This document shows positions 45,346 to 56,880 of a DNA stretch of 64,000 nucleotides, in pieces (within the stretch, counting starts at the first letter, position 1; each line of letters starts with the position of its first letter). The notes below the pieces were generated by a model. That model was not told the DNA's origin. It ran no database searches and was given only the letters and a program-made list of their open reading frames with translations. The translations under genes and the position numbers were made by a program. Source of the DNA: Tenrec ecaudatus (Eukaryota; Chordata; Mammalia; Afrosoricida; Tenrecidae); assembly GCF_050624435.1 (NCBI RefSeq), contig NC_134536.1, positions 127,434,758-127,498,757 of the forward strand, read 5' to 3'.

Positions 45346-46029
45346 GGAAACAACTTTTTTTCAGATTTGTCATTTCCAGGTTAGAGATGAGAAACCCAAA
45401 ACTTAGCCGAGAGTGAGTAAGTGGAGGCACAGGAAGATGAACAGGTCATTGACCTTGGTCTTGCTTTAATCTCATCTTTGCCCTCTGTGTACATAAAGCC
45501 CCTTACCCACCCCCTTCCTCTATGCCAGCTCCCTTCATCCTTTGTCTTTTTCAAATGGTCCTTTCTGGTTTTTATAGTCATCGTGCATTGTTAGAATACT
45601 TATTTCTCAAATAAAGTCAGAAACACAAGTGTTTCTGATATTTTGTCTATAATATTTCATAAATATGCAAATAAGTGAAAAAGCATTCCTCCTGGGCTCC
45701 CAGTTCCTACATGGTTAATTCTAAACAAAGCCCAGCTGCAGTCCCTTGTTGGTTGGTCTTGGTCAGTTCAGAATAACCAAGGAAAGAAATTCCTCTCCTT
45801 CTGCCCTCGGAGTGCATGTCCTCATGCGGCAGGCCGATACGGCATAAGCATTAACCAATTGCCATTGAGTTCAGTCTGACTCATGGGACCCCTATGTGTC
45901 AGAATAGATGTGCTCTGGTTTTTCAGACATGAATCACGTGCACTTTCTTTTGAGATGCCTCTGGGTGGGCTGAATCTTCAAGCTTTTATCAGCCTTGATC
46001 AGCCAAGCATGCTGAGATTTACACCTCCC
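45346..46029. other. SPATS1 intron; AfroSINE tail at 45855-45935
   Basis: CAATTGCCATTGAGTTCAGT and CTGACTCATGGGACCCCTAT at 45857-45900 are an antisense AfroSINE tail. Otherwise unassigned. Confidence 0.5.
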
Positions 46030-46356
46030 AGAGACTCCTGAAGACAGGAGTGGATGTACTACCCACCCCCCAGGGGGACGAATGACAGAAATTTGGGTGC
46101 AGGGAGCAACAGACAGTATAAGGCACGAAATAACAGTAATATATAATTGATTACGAATTCACAAGGATGGGTGGTTGCGGGAGGGAGGGGTAGGAAAAGA
46201 GGAGCTGATACCAAGGGCTCAAGTAGAAAGAAAATGTTTTGGAAATGTTGATGACAACATATGCACTAGTGTGCTTAATACAAGTGAACGATGGATTGTT
46301 ATAAGATTTGTTTGAGAGCTGCTGCCCCACACAATAAAATGATTTTTTTAAAGACA
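46030..46356 (+). mobile_element. LINE-1 3' end
   Basis: ACTACCCACCCCCCAGGGGG, ACAGACAGTATAAGGCACG, GGAGCTGATACCAAGGGCTC and CACACAATAAAATGATTTTT correspond to the L1 3' terminus seen at 16600-16865. Confidence 0.75.
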
Positions 46357-47671
46357 TGAGTGGAGCGTTTGTGTCCTAGCTCACTCTGCACGCTGCTGTC
46401 TGCGGCCCCTCATCAATGCTAGTCTCTTAAAAGTCAGCAGAAGGGAAGAGTCATGCTGGTCTCGAAGTTGGCAAAAATGTACCTTCTCTTCTGATACCCG
46501 GGAAACTATCCCCTCGGTGACTTTCAAGTACAACCTAAGTTTATGCGCATCCCTGACTTGAGGATACAATGCGTCTCCCCTCACTGCACGTCCCAGGGAG
46601 CCCTCCTGGCTTGCTCTTTCCCCTCACTTCCTTGTCTTCTCTGAGTATGGAAATGCAGCCGCTCCTCTGTGTTTCCAGCGGTGCGTGAGTGAGACCCTGA
46701 CCCTGAGCTCCCACGGTGCTTCTACTCCATCATGCTGGATGCCTGTCAGGAAGTGGAGGTCTTCCCCCAGCCACACTGTGGCAGAAGCCCCTCCACACTC
46801 ACCTTCTTCCCCCTCCCCGCCCCCACCGCATCCACCCACTAGACTTCATCTCAAGATCTGGGTGGCATGCAGGGTTCTCCCCCAAAATCCCCAACATCAC
46901 CGACTCTCCTTTGAGCCCATCTGGTCTCTGTGTAGTCGCTACCCAAAAGCCCTGGTCTCCAAAATGATTGCTCTGTGCTTTGCCTTTAAAGCTCAGCTTC
47001 TTTGTCTTGGTCTTGGTGCTGAAGCGATCCTGTTCCCTGGGGAATCAATGACTGCCTCCTACACTGGGAATTCTGCAGCTCAGGGTGCCATATCCAGCCC
47101 TTTCCTACTCAGCCCCTCTTAGGATCCCTCCACAACTCTCATAGGGGTCGTTTGGAGCAAAGAACTCGCCAACCCATCCAGGTATCAACCCAGGAGACCA
47201 GCTATATAATTAACCTGTGTATGGCTGTGATATCACATGCGTGCCTTTCAGGCAGAGGTCATAGAATATTTTCCTTCCTTGTGCAAAATATAAAATACCC
47301 TTTCAACAGGCAGGACCGACAGCAGCTACTTGAACCATAAATCATTTTCTTTGGGCTTCAGTGAAGATTTCTATTAATAAGGATCTGAGAGAACTTATCT
47401 GATGACTTAAATGTCACATTAGCATTTCATGAAATTCAAAGAAAAACAAAAATGTGGATCAGCATATGCTACAAATTGTCTGCCAAAAAGTCTAGCCTGC
47501 TGACAACTTCCTTCACTTTGCAAGCTGCCTGGGTGCACGAGGGTCACAAAGGGACCCAGGAGTCCCCCCCCCCCCTCCCGAGTCAGACTCAGGGACAGGC
47601 TGGTCCTGCTGAGTCCTGACTGGACAGGACTGTGGAGCATCACACAGTCAGAGGCCAGGAGGACCCGTTAC
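46357..47671. other. SPATS1 intron, nothing recognised
   Basis: A 145-codon plus-strand frame (46685-47122) has no known similarity. C-run at 47564-47576. Confidence 0.45.
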
Positions 47672-47833
47672 CGTATTTCTTCCTCCCGAGACACTTGTCC
47701 ACCATCCTCTCCGACTGGGACCTCCTGTTGCCAAGGAAGATCCCATTAAAGAAGCACTGCTTTCCAACGTGGTAGGTGTGGATGCCACTGCTAAACCTAG
47801 GGTAAAACGTCCACTCAGGACGCTGTCCGTCTT
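47672..47833 (-). CDS. SPATS1: SPATS1 coding exon
   Basis: A 162-bp exon encoding DGQRPEWTFYPRFSSGIHT, YHVGKQCFFNGIFLGN and KCLGRKKY, the best conserved block of SPATS1. The acceptor is TTTTGCAG and the donor is GTAACG. The length (2 + 53 codons + 1) fits both neighbours, and no lesion is present. Confidence 0.95.
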
Positions 47834-48900
47834 CTGCAAAACAGAAATCCTTCCATGAGCGCCGCTCCCAGCCTTACAAAGCGGAGATGAGCCAACACGG
47901 TGCAAATTCCCCACATGCTCCCTGGCTGTACCCCGGCTCTCTCTCAGGAGCAGCGGGACCCTCTGGGGCTAGGTGTGAAAGGCTGCCTACAAGGTCATCC
48001 TCTCCTCCAAACGTAAGGCCAAGGTTATGACCGGAAGCCGAGCATGGGTTAGGAAGTTCAGAGCGTTTGGCAAGCTCATGTGCTCCAACCTGCACTCTGA
48101 CAGTTCTGTCGGGAAAGGGCTGGACCAACGATGGCCCTTCATTGAATGGAGCATGCTGTTGGCAGCAATGGTTACACACTGTCGTATGATGGGGACCCCG
48201 GGGAAGGTGTACAAGCTGTTTGCCGAATGAGGACAGCAGCCGTGGGACTTCAGACAAGTTCTAGGACCTCTCCGTGTCTCTGTGTCTTCATTAGGGCATC
48301 TTGAGATAAAATCGCTAAAGGTTATTTATTATAAGTAACAAAAGATCCCCCGATGGCTGGAAGGCTGGTGGAGATGAGGAGGATCGGGGCTCTTTGATTT
48401 GCGCTCTCACCCTATCCACCCTCCTTCCTAGGCGTGTGGCCTTGTGTGAGTGAGCCAACCCCTCCAGGGCTCAGCTTCCTTTTCTGTAAAATGGGTAGGT
48501 CTGTATTACCCACACGTTGACCCAAAATGAGGTCCAGAATCTATTTGCTTTTGAGTGAAAATAGCCAGTATGGTTCAATTCATTTGTTGCTTATTTATAT
48601 GTGAGCACATGTTATGTAAACATACACATTTCACAGTTTTGGAGGAGTATATCCTTCCACGTCTTCAAAGCTACAGGGTAGAATGATGACATGATTGGAG
48701 GGGTTACAGGGGAAGGGGTTTCTACATTCGCCTTTATATACTTTATTATTTTGATATCCTGTGACGATACTTATGGTTTCTATGCAAGGACATTTCCTTT
48801 TTGAAACATGAAAGCGATCACAAAGAGTGAAAAAAGAAAAAGTACAAAGTAAGTAAGAGGCTACACATTTCCCGACCTCAGAAAGCACTATACAGTCACA
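47834..48900. other. SPATS1 intron with MIR remnants
   Basis: GTGTGAGTGAGCCAACCCCT to TTTTCTGTAAAATGGGTAGG (about 48438-48505) is a sense MIR; a second MIR-like stretch lies at 48240-48320. The rest is unassigned. Confidence 0.5.
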
Positions 48901-50095
48901 ACGGGCAAACCAGCCTGGAACTGATACAGTGACTACACATAGATTAAGGGAGCTGAATTAAGAACCCAGAAGGAAACCCGTCCAGCTCATCTTGACAAAT
49001 CTAATGTCTGACACAGGGCCAAAGGCCACTCCATATGGGAGAGATGGTTTCGTTAATACATGGTATTGGCAAGACTGGATATCCATTTGCAGAAAAATCA
49101 AACAGGATTCATATTTCACACCATCATAAAAAACAAACTCAAAATACATCAAAGACCTCAATGTCAAACTCAAAACTGTACCATAAGGTTCCTGGGGGAT
49201 AACACAGGGACACACTAGAGGCCCTAATCCATGGCAAAAAGACCCGATCAAACATAACTAAAAATGCACACGCAGCAGCAGAAGGTGACCCAGACAACTG
49301 AGACCTCCTAACAGTCAAATACCTGTACTCCTCAAAATGCTTTACCCAAAGAGTAAAACCAGGACTATCGGCTGCGGGAAACGCGGGCAATGGCATCTGC
49401 GATAAGGGTCTAATCTCTCAACTATATTTTTAAAGTTGATACGCCTCAACAACGAAAAAGACAAACGATCCCATGCAAAATTGGGCAAAGAGCATGAACA
49501 GGCATGTCACCAAAGAAGCCATCCAGGAAGCGAACAAACTCACGGAGAGAGGCTGGGGATCATTAGCCGTGAGAGAGACGCACGCCAAAACGACAATGAG
49601 ATAGCATCTCACCCTTCCAAAAGTGGCGCGGACGGAAAACAACACATGCTGCCGAGCTTGCAGGGAGAGAGACTGTTCCTACCCTGCCGGGGGGGGGGGC
49701 GGGGGGGGGGCGCTGTACAACGGTGCGACCACCATAGCAAGTAGAACAGCACTTCCTCAAAGTGCCAGGCACGGAGATACCGCATGATGCGGCCACCTCG
49801 CGCCTCGGTGCACAGATCGATCCATGCTGCACCCCTGTTCACTGCAGCATCTTCCCCACCAAGAGGGGAGCAGCAGAGGAAGGCACAGACAACATGTGGT
49901 CCACACAGACGATGAAGTCCAACGTAAGGAAGGGCATAATGAGGTCGGGAAACGAAACAGGTCTGCAGGACGTTGTGCCGAGTGAGGAGTCGAGCACAAA
50001 AGGACAGACGCTGTATGATATCACTTTTATAAGAAGTGAAGAGCAGGCTTACTCGGACAAAGCAACCATCCATGATGGTCACCAGGATGCAGGGC
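48900..50095 (+). mobile_element. LINE-1 ORF2 3' region, degraded
   Basis: TGGTATTGGCAAGACTGGAT, ATGCAAAATTGGGCAAAGAG, AGAAGCCATCCAGGAAGCGA and ACAATGAGATAGCATCTCAC follow the L1 ORF2 C-terminal order. Many stops. It is interrupted by a G-run at 49688-49710 and followed by nested SINE and LTR; the L1 3' UTR probably resumes at 50886. Confidence 0.75.
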
Positions 50096-50099
50096 GGAG

Positions 50100-50300
50100 G
50101 GGCCGTTCCAAAACCCACTGCCGCCGAGTCAGTGCCAACTCGTGGCTTCTCTGTGCCAACTCGTGGCTTCTCTGTATGGGGTTTCGGAGACGGTAAAGCT
50201 GCATGGGGCAGCCTGCTTCACTGCTCCCCATGGAACACCCCCACACAACCGACAGTGCCCCCAGGGCTCCTTCATGCAGGTGAAGGAAAAGGCAACACAC
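50100..50300 (-). repeat. AfroSINE, antisense, with local duplication
   Basis: CACTGCCGCCGAGTCAGTGC, then CCAACTCGTGGCTTCTCTGT in two tandem copies (50128 and 50148), then GGGGTTTCGGAGACGGTAAA: an antisense AfroSINE tail with a 20-bp tandem duplication. Confidence 0.7.
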
Positions 50301-50326
50301 CTTATTTGGGGGCAGGGGGGGGGAAT

Positions 50327-50885
50327 GACATAATCTAGTGTTGCTTTGAAAGGATTAGGAGTGAAGGGGTGGAGTCTGGCCTGTCAATCAAGATATAACC
50401 AATGAGGCCTCTGTGTGGGCATGGTGTTCTCCTGAGAATTCTGAGAACTCCTGTATTTTCCTCCTTAAAGGCTGGAGACACTTCTCTCTCTCTGCTCACT
50501 CCCAGGGAGATCTCTACTGACAAGACAAATGGCGCTGTGCCCTGGGAGCTGGAGAAGCCGCATGGACCTGAAGCAACCAGATCTCTGGAGTTGAAGAAGC
50601 CACGTAGAGACCCCTGGCAGCGCTGAGATGCTTACAAACCCCACTAGATCCACAAGACTTCAGTCCACTGGCCTGTGATCCTCCTGCATTCGGCATGTAT
50701 TTTGTGAGTGCAACGAGGATTTTATAGATTGGTGTTGGCTATATGGGCTAATATTGGATTTATGGACTTGATCTGGACTGGGCTGGGAGGTTTTCTCAAT
50801 ATTTAATTGCTCTTGCGTATAAACCTCTTTCTTATGCATATGAGTGTCTATGAATTTGTTTCTCTAGTCAACCCAGGCTAACACA
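50327..50885 (+). mobile_element. Solo LTR (ERV-L type)
   Basis: Begins TGACATAATCTAGTG and ends AACCCAGGCTAACACA, with TTGCGTATAAACCTCTTTCT near 50814. Same family as 34892-35446. No clear target duplication was found; the left end is worn. Confidence 0.8.
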
Positions 50886-51515
50886 GGGGGAATCAATACA
50901 GCATGACCAAGGTAAATGAAGACATTAGAGACACAAAAGAATGAAGGACAATTAGAGTCAATACCATCGGAAACTTGGTGAATGGCTACAGTAGATATCT
51001 ATAGGTGTGGGCGCATCTATGGGAGTCCATGGATGACATATATAGGTGTACCTGTGGTTGGAGTAGAGCACAGCTAAGGAAACTTCTAGGACATATCCCA
51101 GTACCTCGTGGGACTGAATTACTGAGCTCGAAGGCTAAGGACCACAGTCCTGGGGGGCATGTGGGTCCAGTAGCATAACACAGTTCATAGAGATAATGTT
51201 CTTCTACACCCTAATGTGGTGAGTACTGTCCGAGGTCTTAGAAGCTCACAAGTCGCCATCTAAGACACAACTATTCATCGAGCTCTTCCCATCTGAACCA
51301 AGGGAGAGTGATGGAAACCACAGAATCAAAAAAACACTAAGTCCACAAGGACTAATGGTCCACCTGAACCACAGCTTCCTCTACCTGAGACCAGAAGAGC
51401 TAGATGGCGCCCAGCTACCACTAAGGGCCTCTCTGCCCAGGAGTGCAATAGGTGGTCTTGGTTAGACTGGGTCAGAAATGTAGAATAAAATTCAAATTCA
51501 TTAAAAAAAAAAAAA
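50886..51515 (+). mobile_element. LINE-1 3' UTR with poly(A)
   Basis: TAGGTGTGGGCGCATCTATG, TAGCATAACACAGTTCATAG, ATGGCGCCCAGCTACCACTA and AGAATAAAATTCAAATTCAT followed by a 14-A run. It matches 57690-58220. It probably belongs to the L1 body at 48900-50095. Confidence 0.65.
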
Positions 51516-52044
51516 AGGACCAGACCTACTAGACAGATAAAGGCTGGAGGCACCCCAAGACTCTGACCCTAAAACACCCTTTTCATCCAGAACTGCAGCC
51601 ACTCCCAGAGGTCACGCTTTAACCTGCAAATAGATCAGCCTGCACAATTAACAGCATCACCCTGGAGGAATGCGCTCCTTAGAACCAACCAGACACCAAA
51701 CAGGCAATATTTGCCCAAAGGTAACAAAGAGAAGGCAAGGAGGGGCAGAGAAAAGGGGGCAGGGGATGGAAATAGGGAAGGTAAAGTAGAGATGGAGATT
51801 GTCGAGTAACGTCATGGAACAGAACTCTCACATGTAGTTGGATGGGAAGCTAAAACACTGCATGTAGTTTCACCTGAAACACAGGAGAACATCATTATTG
51901 ACAGCTCCCCTCTGAGTCATTCTAAGAACGGGGATGAAACAGGTCAGATCCCTGGCACGCAGTGGGTCTTCAGCACTGAGTTAGGCTTCTGCAAAGGGCC
52001 CCTGGCGCTGAGGCCCGTGGAGGCGGAGCCCACGGTTGGCTTAC
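51516..52044. other. SPATS1 intron, nothing firm
   Basis: Unassigned, partly A-rich. Confidence 0.4.
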
Positions 52045-52202
52045 TTGTCTGTGACTTAAGCAGGCTGAAGTCCTCCGCGGATTTATCCCTTTGGATTTCA
52101 GGCAGTGGAGTTTCAGAGGAGTGCTCAGAATGGGAGGAGGAGGAGGAGGAGGAAGAGGAGGGGGAGGGGGAGGAGGGCTTCATTTCCAAATCTGCAGCTG
52201 TG
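52045..52202 (-). CDS. SPATS1: SPATS1 coding exon, serine tract
   Basis: A 158-bp exon encoding TAADLEMK, then a run of Ser with Pro reaching nine consecutive Ser, then HSEHSSETPLPEIQRDKSA and EDFSLLKSQT. It matches the human segment around SHSDHSSE, but the Ser tract is about ten residues longer. The tract is built of TCC/TCT codons and appears on the plus strand as a GGA microsatellite. The acceptor is CTTCCCAG and the donor is GTAAGC. Confidence 0.9.
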
Positions 52203-52689
52203 CTGGGAAGAGAGCACAAGGATTTGATTTTCAATGTGCTGACCTTGGCAGAGGATCTTACATAGCTGATGCCAGAATGGCCCTGAGTTATGAAAACGAC
52301 CTACTCCCGTACAGAAAAGGCCTCCGCTCATGTAGTCACAGGGGGCGGGAGCTGAAACCTACCCAAAAGATGTACAATGACAGATTGGCTCATCAAGTGC
52401 TATTATGCCGACTGCGCTCCTTTTAGAAAGTCCTCTCTAGGAGACCAAGTGGCCGACGTGTGCTCTGAGGCCAAGACAGGAAGGCAGAGAGGGCCAGGGA
52501 CACGGAAGAGTGAGAGCAGAACGACCGGGCACGTTCACATCGCGTGAAAAACGTAAACCGTGCCACTGAGCAGTTCGGATAGAAATCGTTACCTGGGGAC
52601 CTAACGTGTTGCCTACACTTTCACTGAAACACACCATATTAATATATTTTAAGTCGTACATTTAACAAGGACATTAAATGAAAATAAAA

Positions 52690-52766
52690 ACCAGGCGTCT
52701 TACAGAGAGGTGGAGAGGAGGGGAGGGAAGGAGGGAGGAAGGGAGGGAGAAGGAAGCAAGAGAAGA
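52690..52766 (+). repeat. Purine-rich GGA/GAAG tract
   Basis: GAGGAAGGGAGGGAGAAGGA-type low-complexity sequence. Confidence 0.85.
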
Positions 52767-52771
52767 GAAAC

Positions 52772-52925
52772 CTTGTGTGTAGTGGGTTAAGCTTTGGCTG
52801 CTAACCAACAGATCAGCAGCTCGAAACCACCAGCCGCTCCAAGGGAGAAAAAGGAGGCTTTCTACCCTGACTCTCTCAGTTTAAGGAGCTAGTCTGAATT
52901 CAGTGGAGGGCTCTCTCTCTGTGTC
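52772..52925 (+). repeat. AfroSINE, truncated
   Basis: TGTGTAGTGGGTTAAGCTTT, GCTGCTAACCAACAGATCAG and CCACCAGCCGCTCCAAGGGA are the sense AfroSINE head and body. Confidence 0.85.
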
Positions 52926-52969
52926 AGCTCTGGAGAAAGGCCCTTATCCCATTCAAACATATGTGGACC

Positions 52970-53400
52970 TCTAGTTCCGTAGAAATCTCTATGTATGTTG
53001 ATACCAATCATCTCCTGGGTCTAGGAGGTTCTCAGTGCAGGGACCTCGGGTCCCAGGCTCTCCCTTGCTACTGGCTCCTCTTTCTTGGTGGTAGTGAGGT
53101 CTCTCCTCTCTGCTTGTTCTCTCTCCTTTTATCTCTTGTAATGTGCAACTCCAGCAAGGATGTGGCTTGAGTAAAGGTAGGGGCTGAGTCACACTGTCCT
53201 GTCCTGTCAGCTGTGACGCAGGATGTATGTAACCCACTCCAATCCTGCCGCAGGAATACAGGGAGGTTAGGATTTGTAACATGTATCAGACAGGGAGGAT
53301 AATCACATCAGGTGACAAAATGGAATGGCAACCCCACAACACTGGGAATCACAGCCAATCCAATTGTCACATCTTTGGGGGAGGGGGGTCACAATTGAAT
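52970..53400. repeat. Unclassified repeat shared with 34195-34650
   Basis: CTCCTCTTTCTTGGTGGTAG, then CTTTTATCTCTTGTAATGTG parallels 34217-34290. The second half (GGGAGGTTAGGATTTGTAAC) is unassigned. Confidence 0.4.
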
Positions 53401-53704
53401 CCATGACACTCTCTAATGCAGACCCTACATATGACCATGTTGGCATTCTATTAAAATATGTCTTTCCTAAATATGAAAAAGCAAAAAGGGCTTTGCTACA
53501 CAAGCTGTATAGAAAAGTTTGCCAGGGTAAAAGAACATTTCCAAGCGAACGTCACAAGGATCCACCTCCCTTGCTTAGCGTTTTCTTTAAGTTTTACGTA
53601 CTCCCCAAAATAGGTAGCTCCGTTTCGTCTTCTTTTAAACTTCATCATGGCAAGAACAGACACGGCATCGGTGTGCCAGGGCGTCACCTCGTCACTTTAT
53701 AGGC

Positions 53705-53860
53705 AGAGTAGGTGCCTCTGTATCCCCATTTTACAGATGAGAAAACGGAGGCCAGAGAGGCGGGGTATTTTGCCTGAGGTCCCACACAAGGCTGCCATTT
53801 GAATCCAGACAATCTGGCCCCAAAACTCATGATCGTGTCAAAGACGCATGGTACCAACTT
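53705..53860 (-). repeat. MIR, antisense
   Basis: CCCCATTTTACAGATGAGAA, AACGGAGGCCAGAGAGGC and TTGCCTGAGGTCCCACACAA are the classic reverse complement of MIR. Confidence 0.85.
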
Positions 53861-53909
53861 CTGGGTCAGAACCTACGGCAGTTAGAGTCCCTTAGCAGAC
53901 CGTACTTAC

Positions 53910-54056
53910 TGTAGGTGAGCAGTCATTCTGCGGGGGGCTGGAGCTTACGGACACTTAGACCCGTTTCGGCCAACGACCAAGGGCGGACCTTCCTGCCAGA
54001 GGATAGCGTGTTGGTAAAGTGTCCATTAGATTCCAGAAAACCAGTGAGTTTAGCAC
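53910..54056 (-). pseudogene. SPATS1: SPATS1 exon with frameshift/premature stop
   Basis: Starts after CTGTTGCAG and encodes AKLTGFLESNGHFTNTLSSG and ETGLSV, clearly like human SPATS1. The downstream part matches human SPATS1 only in another frame (RMTAHL before the GTAAGT donor). The exon is 147 bp, whereas the phases of its neighbours require 1 modulo 3. In the incoming frame a TGA falls at 53925-53923, just after a six-C run (53932-53937, G on the plus strand). One lost C would explain it. A sequencing or assembly error in the homopolymer is equally possible. Confidence 0.85.
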
Positions 54057-54584
54057 CTGCAACAGACAGATTTAAAAACGAAACAAGACTAAAAGCAATA
54101 AAGCCGACTCAGTGCTCTCATGTGGCTCCCTTAGAGTCGCCCTAAAGGACAGAGCAGGACTTCCCTGTGGCTTCCCAAGACTTCAACATTTTTTCAATCA
54201 ATACAAATATTTTATGGAACTTCAGGAACTTGGTACTTTTTGGTTAACATTTTAAATCATTGCACACAAATCACGGAACTCTCTAGAAAAGTATAAGTCA
54301 GGGCCTCGAGATTGTTACGTAGGTTCTGTGTCGCCCGGCCTAGACATCCCGAGTCCTGACACTGCCCGCCCCCCGCCCTTCTGACACAAACGACCTGACT
54401 CGTTACACTAGCAGAGGTCAATGGCAGGAGTGAGCGCGTGTGGAGGGGCTCTGCCGTCCACGCGCAGGTCCTACTGAAGCAAGAGGAAGACCAGCCCTGA
54501 AACCACTGCCGATGTTCTGGAATGAGGCACACAGCATGGATTTGGCATGAGTGGCCTTTCGGTGGGGCAGGAGCAAAACGACTC

Positions 54585-54675
54585 TTCTCACAACAAGCAG
54601 CTGGTGGTTTCGAACTGCTGCCCTTATAGTTAACAGCCCAACTTGTAACCCACTAGGCCACCTGGGCTCCTCCAG
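54585..54675 (-). repeat. AfroSINE head, antisense
   Basis: AGCAGCTGGTGGTTTCGAAC, GTTAACAGCCCAACTTGTAA and GCCACCTGGGCTCC are the antisense tRNA-like head. Confidence 0.85.
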
Positions 54676-54825
54676 CACACAGACAGCACGATTAAATCAC
54701 ATCATTGAAAAGCGCTTCCACTCAGTCACGACCTCTGAATGCGAATGGTCTGTTTTTAAATAAAGAGCTCACATTTGTGGAGGCAATGCTGTGTGCTGGA
54801 GTTTATGCTCACACCTGCTACACAT

Positions 54826-55000
54826 GCCCCCCCCCCCGCCCCCCGAGTCCCCACGGCAACCTGCAGAGCCCGATGACCTGTTCTCTGCCTTAAGGAGCAC
54901 AGGCTCACAAGAGTAAGTAGCTTGCCTAGGATCATGTAGAAAACAAAGACCTGACCAAGATGTGATCCCCTATTTTGTGGTACTGCTAGACCACTTGTCT
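54826..55000 (-). repeat. C-run and MIR-like sequence
   Basis: A C-rich run at 54827-54843, then AAGAGTAAGTAGCTTGCCTA and GGATCATGTAGAAAAC resembling antisense MIR. Confidence 0.5.
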
Positions 55001-55109
55001 CTCAAACATTAATGCACTTTTTCTGAGAGTAAGGCTCGTCACATCCCTTGTCAACGGTCAGAGGGGACTCAGGAGGCTTAATCCACGTGAGCTTTCACTG
55101 CCATCCATA

Positions 55110-55450
55110 GCCTTCTGCAAATCAGGTGCTTCGAATGCAAGCTCGTAGTACCGTTCCCTCTTCTGGTCCTGGATTGTAATATTTGCGATCCTTGGATCAC
55201 ACAGGCTGGTGTGCTTCTTCTGTGTGGACTTAGCTATTGCATAGATGGCTGCTTGTTTTAAGACAAGCCTTTTAGACTCCAGACACTATTCTTTCTGGTA
55301 ACCATTTGTGGTATTTTGTGTTAAGACTAGACTAGGTAACTGCGATCATGAGAATCGTCTTGGGCACATGTTCCACCTGCGGATTCCAGAGCCCTAGACG
55401 AGAGACACCGGGGAGTCAGTCTGTTTCTACAGGGAACCAAGTGTGGGAAG
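55110..55450 (-). mobile_element. Antisense L1-3'-UTR-like repeat
   Basis: GATCACACAGGCTGGTGTGC, GATGGCTGCTTGTTTTAAGA and TGGTAACCATTTGTGGTATT look like the complement of the L1 3' UTR block at 16080-16200. Diverged. Confidence 0.45.
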
Positions 55451-55534
55451 CACTGATCTGGAACATAGCTTGAAGCCCTCCACACACTGGTGTTCGAGGG
55501 CTTAAAACGTGAGTTAAATTTTTTTAATTAAAAA

Positions 55535-55860
55535 CATACAATTGCCATCAAGATGGTTCCAACTCATGGCGAACACATGGAGAACTGTGCCCTCAGGATT
55601 TTAGAAGTCGATTGTCAAGCCTTTCTCCCAAAGCACCTCCCAAAAAACCCCAAATCAACACACTCCAAACTTTCTGCTGTCGAGTCAATTCTGACCCATC
55701 GTGACCCGATGCAGGACAGAGCTTCCCCAGTGGGCTTCTCAGGCTGCCACTCCCTCCAGGGGTGGAGAGCCTCGTCTTTCTCCCAGAGGCCTGGCTGTGG
55801 TTGCCAACTGCTGACCATACTGTTGGCAACTTGACACAAAACCACTCCACCTCCAGGGCT
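55535..55860 (-). repeat. Two AfroSINE copies, antisense
   Basis: AATTGCCATCAAGATGGTTC (55540) and TCTGCTGTCGAGTCAATTCT (55671), the second followed by CACTCCCTCCAGGGGTGGAG and a worn head near 55800. Two partial copies in the same direction. Confidence 0.7.
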
Positions 55861-56790
55861 CCTCTCCGTGGACTCAGGTCTCCAACCTTTGGATGAACAC
55901 TGAGCATCTTAAAGGGAGGCACCACCCAGGGACTCTGAAACATGCAGAGGATGAGGTGGAGGCCCGTGGAGGGAACAGGAAGGGACCAAAGCCGTGTGGC
56001 AGAGAAGACAAGTCCCCAGCAACCACAGGAGAAACCAGCAAACTGTAAACCACAAAAAGGCTTGTCTAACGGGCAAGAGCGGAGAAATCAATCACTGGCC
56101 CATGTACGCACTCAGGATCAAGTGCTGTACAGGAACATTCTCGAAATGACTCAACCTCTCGGGGACAAGCTGGAGACAGTGACACATGTCCTCAAGAGAG
56201 TCCCCACGTCCTCACAGGCAGGAGAAGAGCCCAAGCCTTTGTCGTTGGCATTCTGATGCCACCGCGGCCAGCGAACCTCTCTGCCCCCACTCTCTGTGCG
56301 GCTCACAAGGTTCCTCGTTCTACCACATGAGAATTATTATTCAAAACACGGCCAAGGTCACATCAGCAAACTCTAACAAGTCACAGAAGCCCTACTTAAA
56401 AAAAGATGATGCATGGTAAGAACGGAGAAGGTTCTGGTGACCAGAAGGAAAATGCAGGGGAGAGGGGGCGTTGGCGAGAAGAGCTATTTCGTTGGCACCA
56501 TCTGTGGCATTCCAGAGAATTTCTCTCCTTTTTAAGGCAGGAATAGCACTTTATATAACTGAGGCGCTTTCGTGCACACGTCATCTCAGCCGACTTTCAC
56601 AACAGCACGGTCTGGCCAGGAGGAGTATCAGGCATCGAGCCATGCTAGCTTGCTGAGGATGCCCTTGGACCCCAATGCTCCCTCTCCCACCCCCTCCTCT
56701 GCTCCACACACGACCTCAGGGTCCAGCTGGGCGGTGTTTTAACGCTGCTTGGGCTCATCAGCTTGGTGGTCTACTTCTGAAAAGTCAGCC
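55861..56790. other. SPATS1 intron, nothing firm
   Basis: Unassigned; open frames of about 100 codons (55942-56256 +) have no recognisable domain. Confidence 0.4.
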
Positions 56791-56794
56791 ATTG

Positions 56795-56880
56795 AAACCC
56801 ACGGAGAACAGTTCCACACTGACACACACAGGGTCGCCATGCGTCGGGGTCAACTCAGCAGCCACGGGTCTGTTTATTTG
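56795..56880 (+). repeat. AfroSINE 3' tail
   Basis: AACAGTTCCACACTGACACA and CAGGGTCGCCATGCGTCGGG match the sense SINE tail. Confidence 0.6.

Noticed and set aside
46685..47122. 145-codon plus-strand open frame
   Set aside because: Low-complexity Ser/Pro composition, no family resemblance, in an intron of SPATS1.
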